Source of the DNA: Bacillota bacterium
GTDB taxonomy: Bacteria > Bacillota_I > Bacilli_A > RFN20 > CAG-826
DNA length: 6,522 nt
Direction of reading: 5' to 3'
NCBI GenBank assembly: GCA_026387995.1
Contig: JAPLKQ010000034.1
Span: 3,017 to 9,538, forward strand
In this document: positions 5,667 through 6,522 of the stretch, piece after piece
How positions within the stretch are numbered: the stretch's first letter is position 1
How the letters are laid out: every line of letters starts with the position of its first letter
Notes under the pieces: model-generated
Told to the model about the DNA's origin: nothing
Seen by the model: only the letters and a program-made list of their open reading frames with translations
Databases searched by the model: none
Program-made: the position numbers and the translations under genes

Positions 5667-6522
5667 TGAACCTCCCCTTACATTTAGCGACCCGTTTCCT
5701 GAAGTCCGGGAAAACCCAGACCTTCGTCATCGTCCTCGGCATCGCCGTCGGCGTGTCCGTTCAAGTCTTCATCGGTTCGCTCATCACCGGCTTACAGAAG
5801 AGCCTGGTCAGCAAAACCATCGGCAGTTCCTCACAAATCACGATCAGCGCGCCCGCTGGAAGCTATATCGACGGCTATGATGCCGTGGTCGGCGAACTGC
5901 AAACCATCGATCAAATCAAAGTTTTCTCCCCGACTCTCGATGCCCGCGGCACCTTAATCAGCGGCGCCGAAACACAGCCGACCACTCTTCGCGGTTTTGA
6001 CTTTTCGAAGGCCAACCAGATTTACGGCTTCGACAAGAAATTGACGGAAGGCGTACTTCCTAAAAACCTTTACCGTCGTCGGCTTCTTCGATATGAAGGT
6101 GAGCGCCCTGAATAGTTCTTGGGGTGTTACGACGCTCGCCAATGTCCAAGACTTGCTTGGCGTCGGCGATAAAGTCTCCTCCATCGAATCGCAGATTAAA
6201 GACGCCTATATCTTCAAGGCCCAAACGATTGCCGCAAGCATTGAAACGACTCTGAATTCTGGCAATTTAGTCGTTACCAACTGGATTGACAATAACCAAG
6301 AATTGCTCAGCGGCCTTCAAGGCCAAAGCATCTCCAGCATCATGATTCAAGTGTTCGTCATGATTTCCGTCGTACTGGGCATCGCCAGCGTCCTCGCCAT
6401 CATCGTCATGCAGAAATCCAAACAAATCGGGATTCTCAAGGCGATGGGCCTTAAAGACGGTGACGCCAGCCTTGTCTTCCTTTATGAGGGCCTCATTCTC
6501 GGCATCCTCGGCGCCTTACTCG
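5666..6522 (+). pseudogene. LolC/FtsX-like ABC transporter permease, frame-disrupted and running off the right edge
   Basis: The gene starts at ATG 5666 with AGGAGG at 5651-5656 (9-nt spacer). The first frame encodes LATRFLKSGKTQTFVIVLGIAVGVSVQVF, the usual N-terminal segment and first helix of LolC/LolE/DevC-type permeases, followed by the start of the extracytoplasmic domain (IGSSSQITI, LRGFDF, LTEGVLPKN). It stops at TAG 6113-6115. Downstream homology continues one frame over, from about 6063: TFTVVGFFDM, then LANVQDLLGVGDKVSSIESQI, a helix (MIQVFVMISVVLGIASVLAIIVM, about 6342-6410), the conserved cytoplasmic QIGILKAMG (6423-6449) and the beginning of the next helix. The family normally has about 40-50 residues between the two parts (the vviG-x-x-La-x-x-l-x-x-Gd region), which are missing. 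A deletion of 3n+2 bases near 6062-6072 would explain both the gap and the frame change. No stop occurs in the second frame before the edge. Without its ATPase visible, the substrate is unknown. It may be a true pseudogene or an assembly error. Confidence 0.8.

Noticed and set aside
6059..6074. Programmed ribosomal frameshift in the permease
   Set aside because: Joining the frames needs a +1 shift at an A run without a known +1 signal, and it would still leave out a conserved domain segment. A deletion explains both facts better.

Overview
The window looks like an ordinary chromosomal stretch from a low-to-mid GC, Firmicutes-type bacterium (Bacillota, perhaps an uncultured Bacilli or Mollicutes-related lineage; the placement is tentative). 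The evidence is strong AAGGAGG-type ribosome binding sites, TTGACT/TATAAT-type promoters, short hairpin-plus-T-run terminators, and tRNA genes with encoded CCA ends. TGA is a normal stop here: it ends the transporter gene just before its terminator, so a Mycoplasma-type code is unlikely.

Layout. Positions 1-711 hold the 3' end of a TraX-family membrane protein gene followed 16 bp later by a thioredoxin gene, closed by a terminator that starts inside the thioredoxin gene. Positions 724-970 are a self-contained tRNA operon (promoter, tRNA-Asp(GUC), tRNA-Gly(UCC), terminator). A small four- or five-span membrane protein of unknown function lies on the minus strand (1021-1485) and converges on the tRNA terminator, which can probably work in both directions. 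From the divergent intergenic region, hppA runs rightward (1767-3863) with its own promoter and terminator. It encodes a membrane pyrophosphatase with the K+-independent (proton-pump) signature. Next is a single-gene unit for an EamA/DMT transporter (start 3981), whose promoter carries a perfect 8-bp inverted repeat directly upstream of the -10 box, and then a strong terminator.

The last unit (5028 to the window end) is a two-gene operon with a TAATG overlap. Its first gene encodes a stand-alone cobalamin-binding-like protein that lacks the cobalt-ligating histidine. Its second gene encodes a LolC/FtsX-like ABC permease that is broken by a frame change and appears to lack about 40-50 residues of its extracytoplasmic domain; it runs off the right edge.

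Most of the window is housekeeping or common accessory transport: thiol redox, tRNA, pyrophosphate-driven ion pumping and small-molecule export. I see no mobile element, CRISPR array or obvious defence system. The points most worth attention are the degenerate B12-type protein coupled to the permease, the interrupted permease, the Asp-for-Glu change in the pyrophosphatase ion gate, and the inverted repeat in the transporter promoter.
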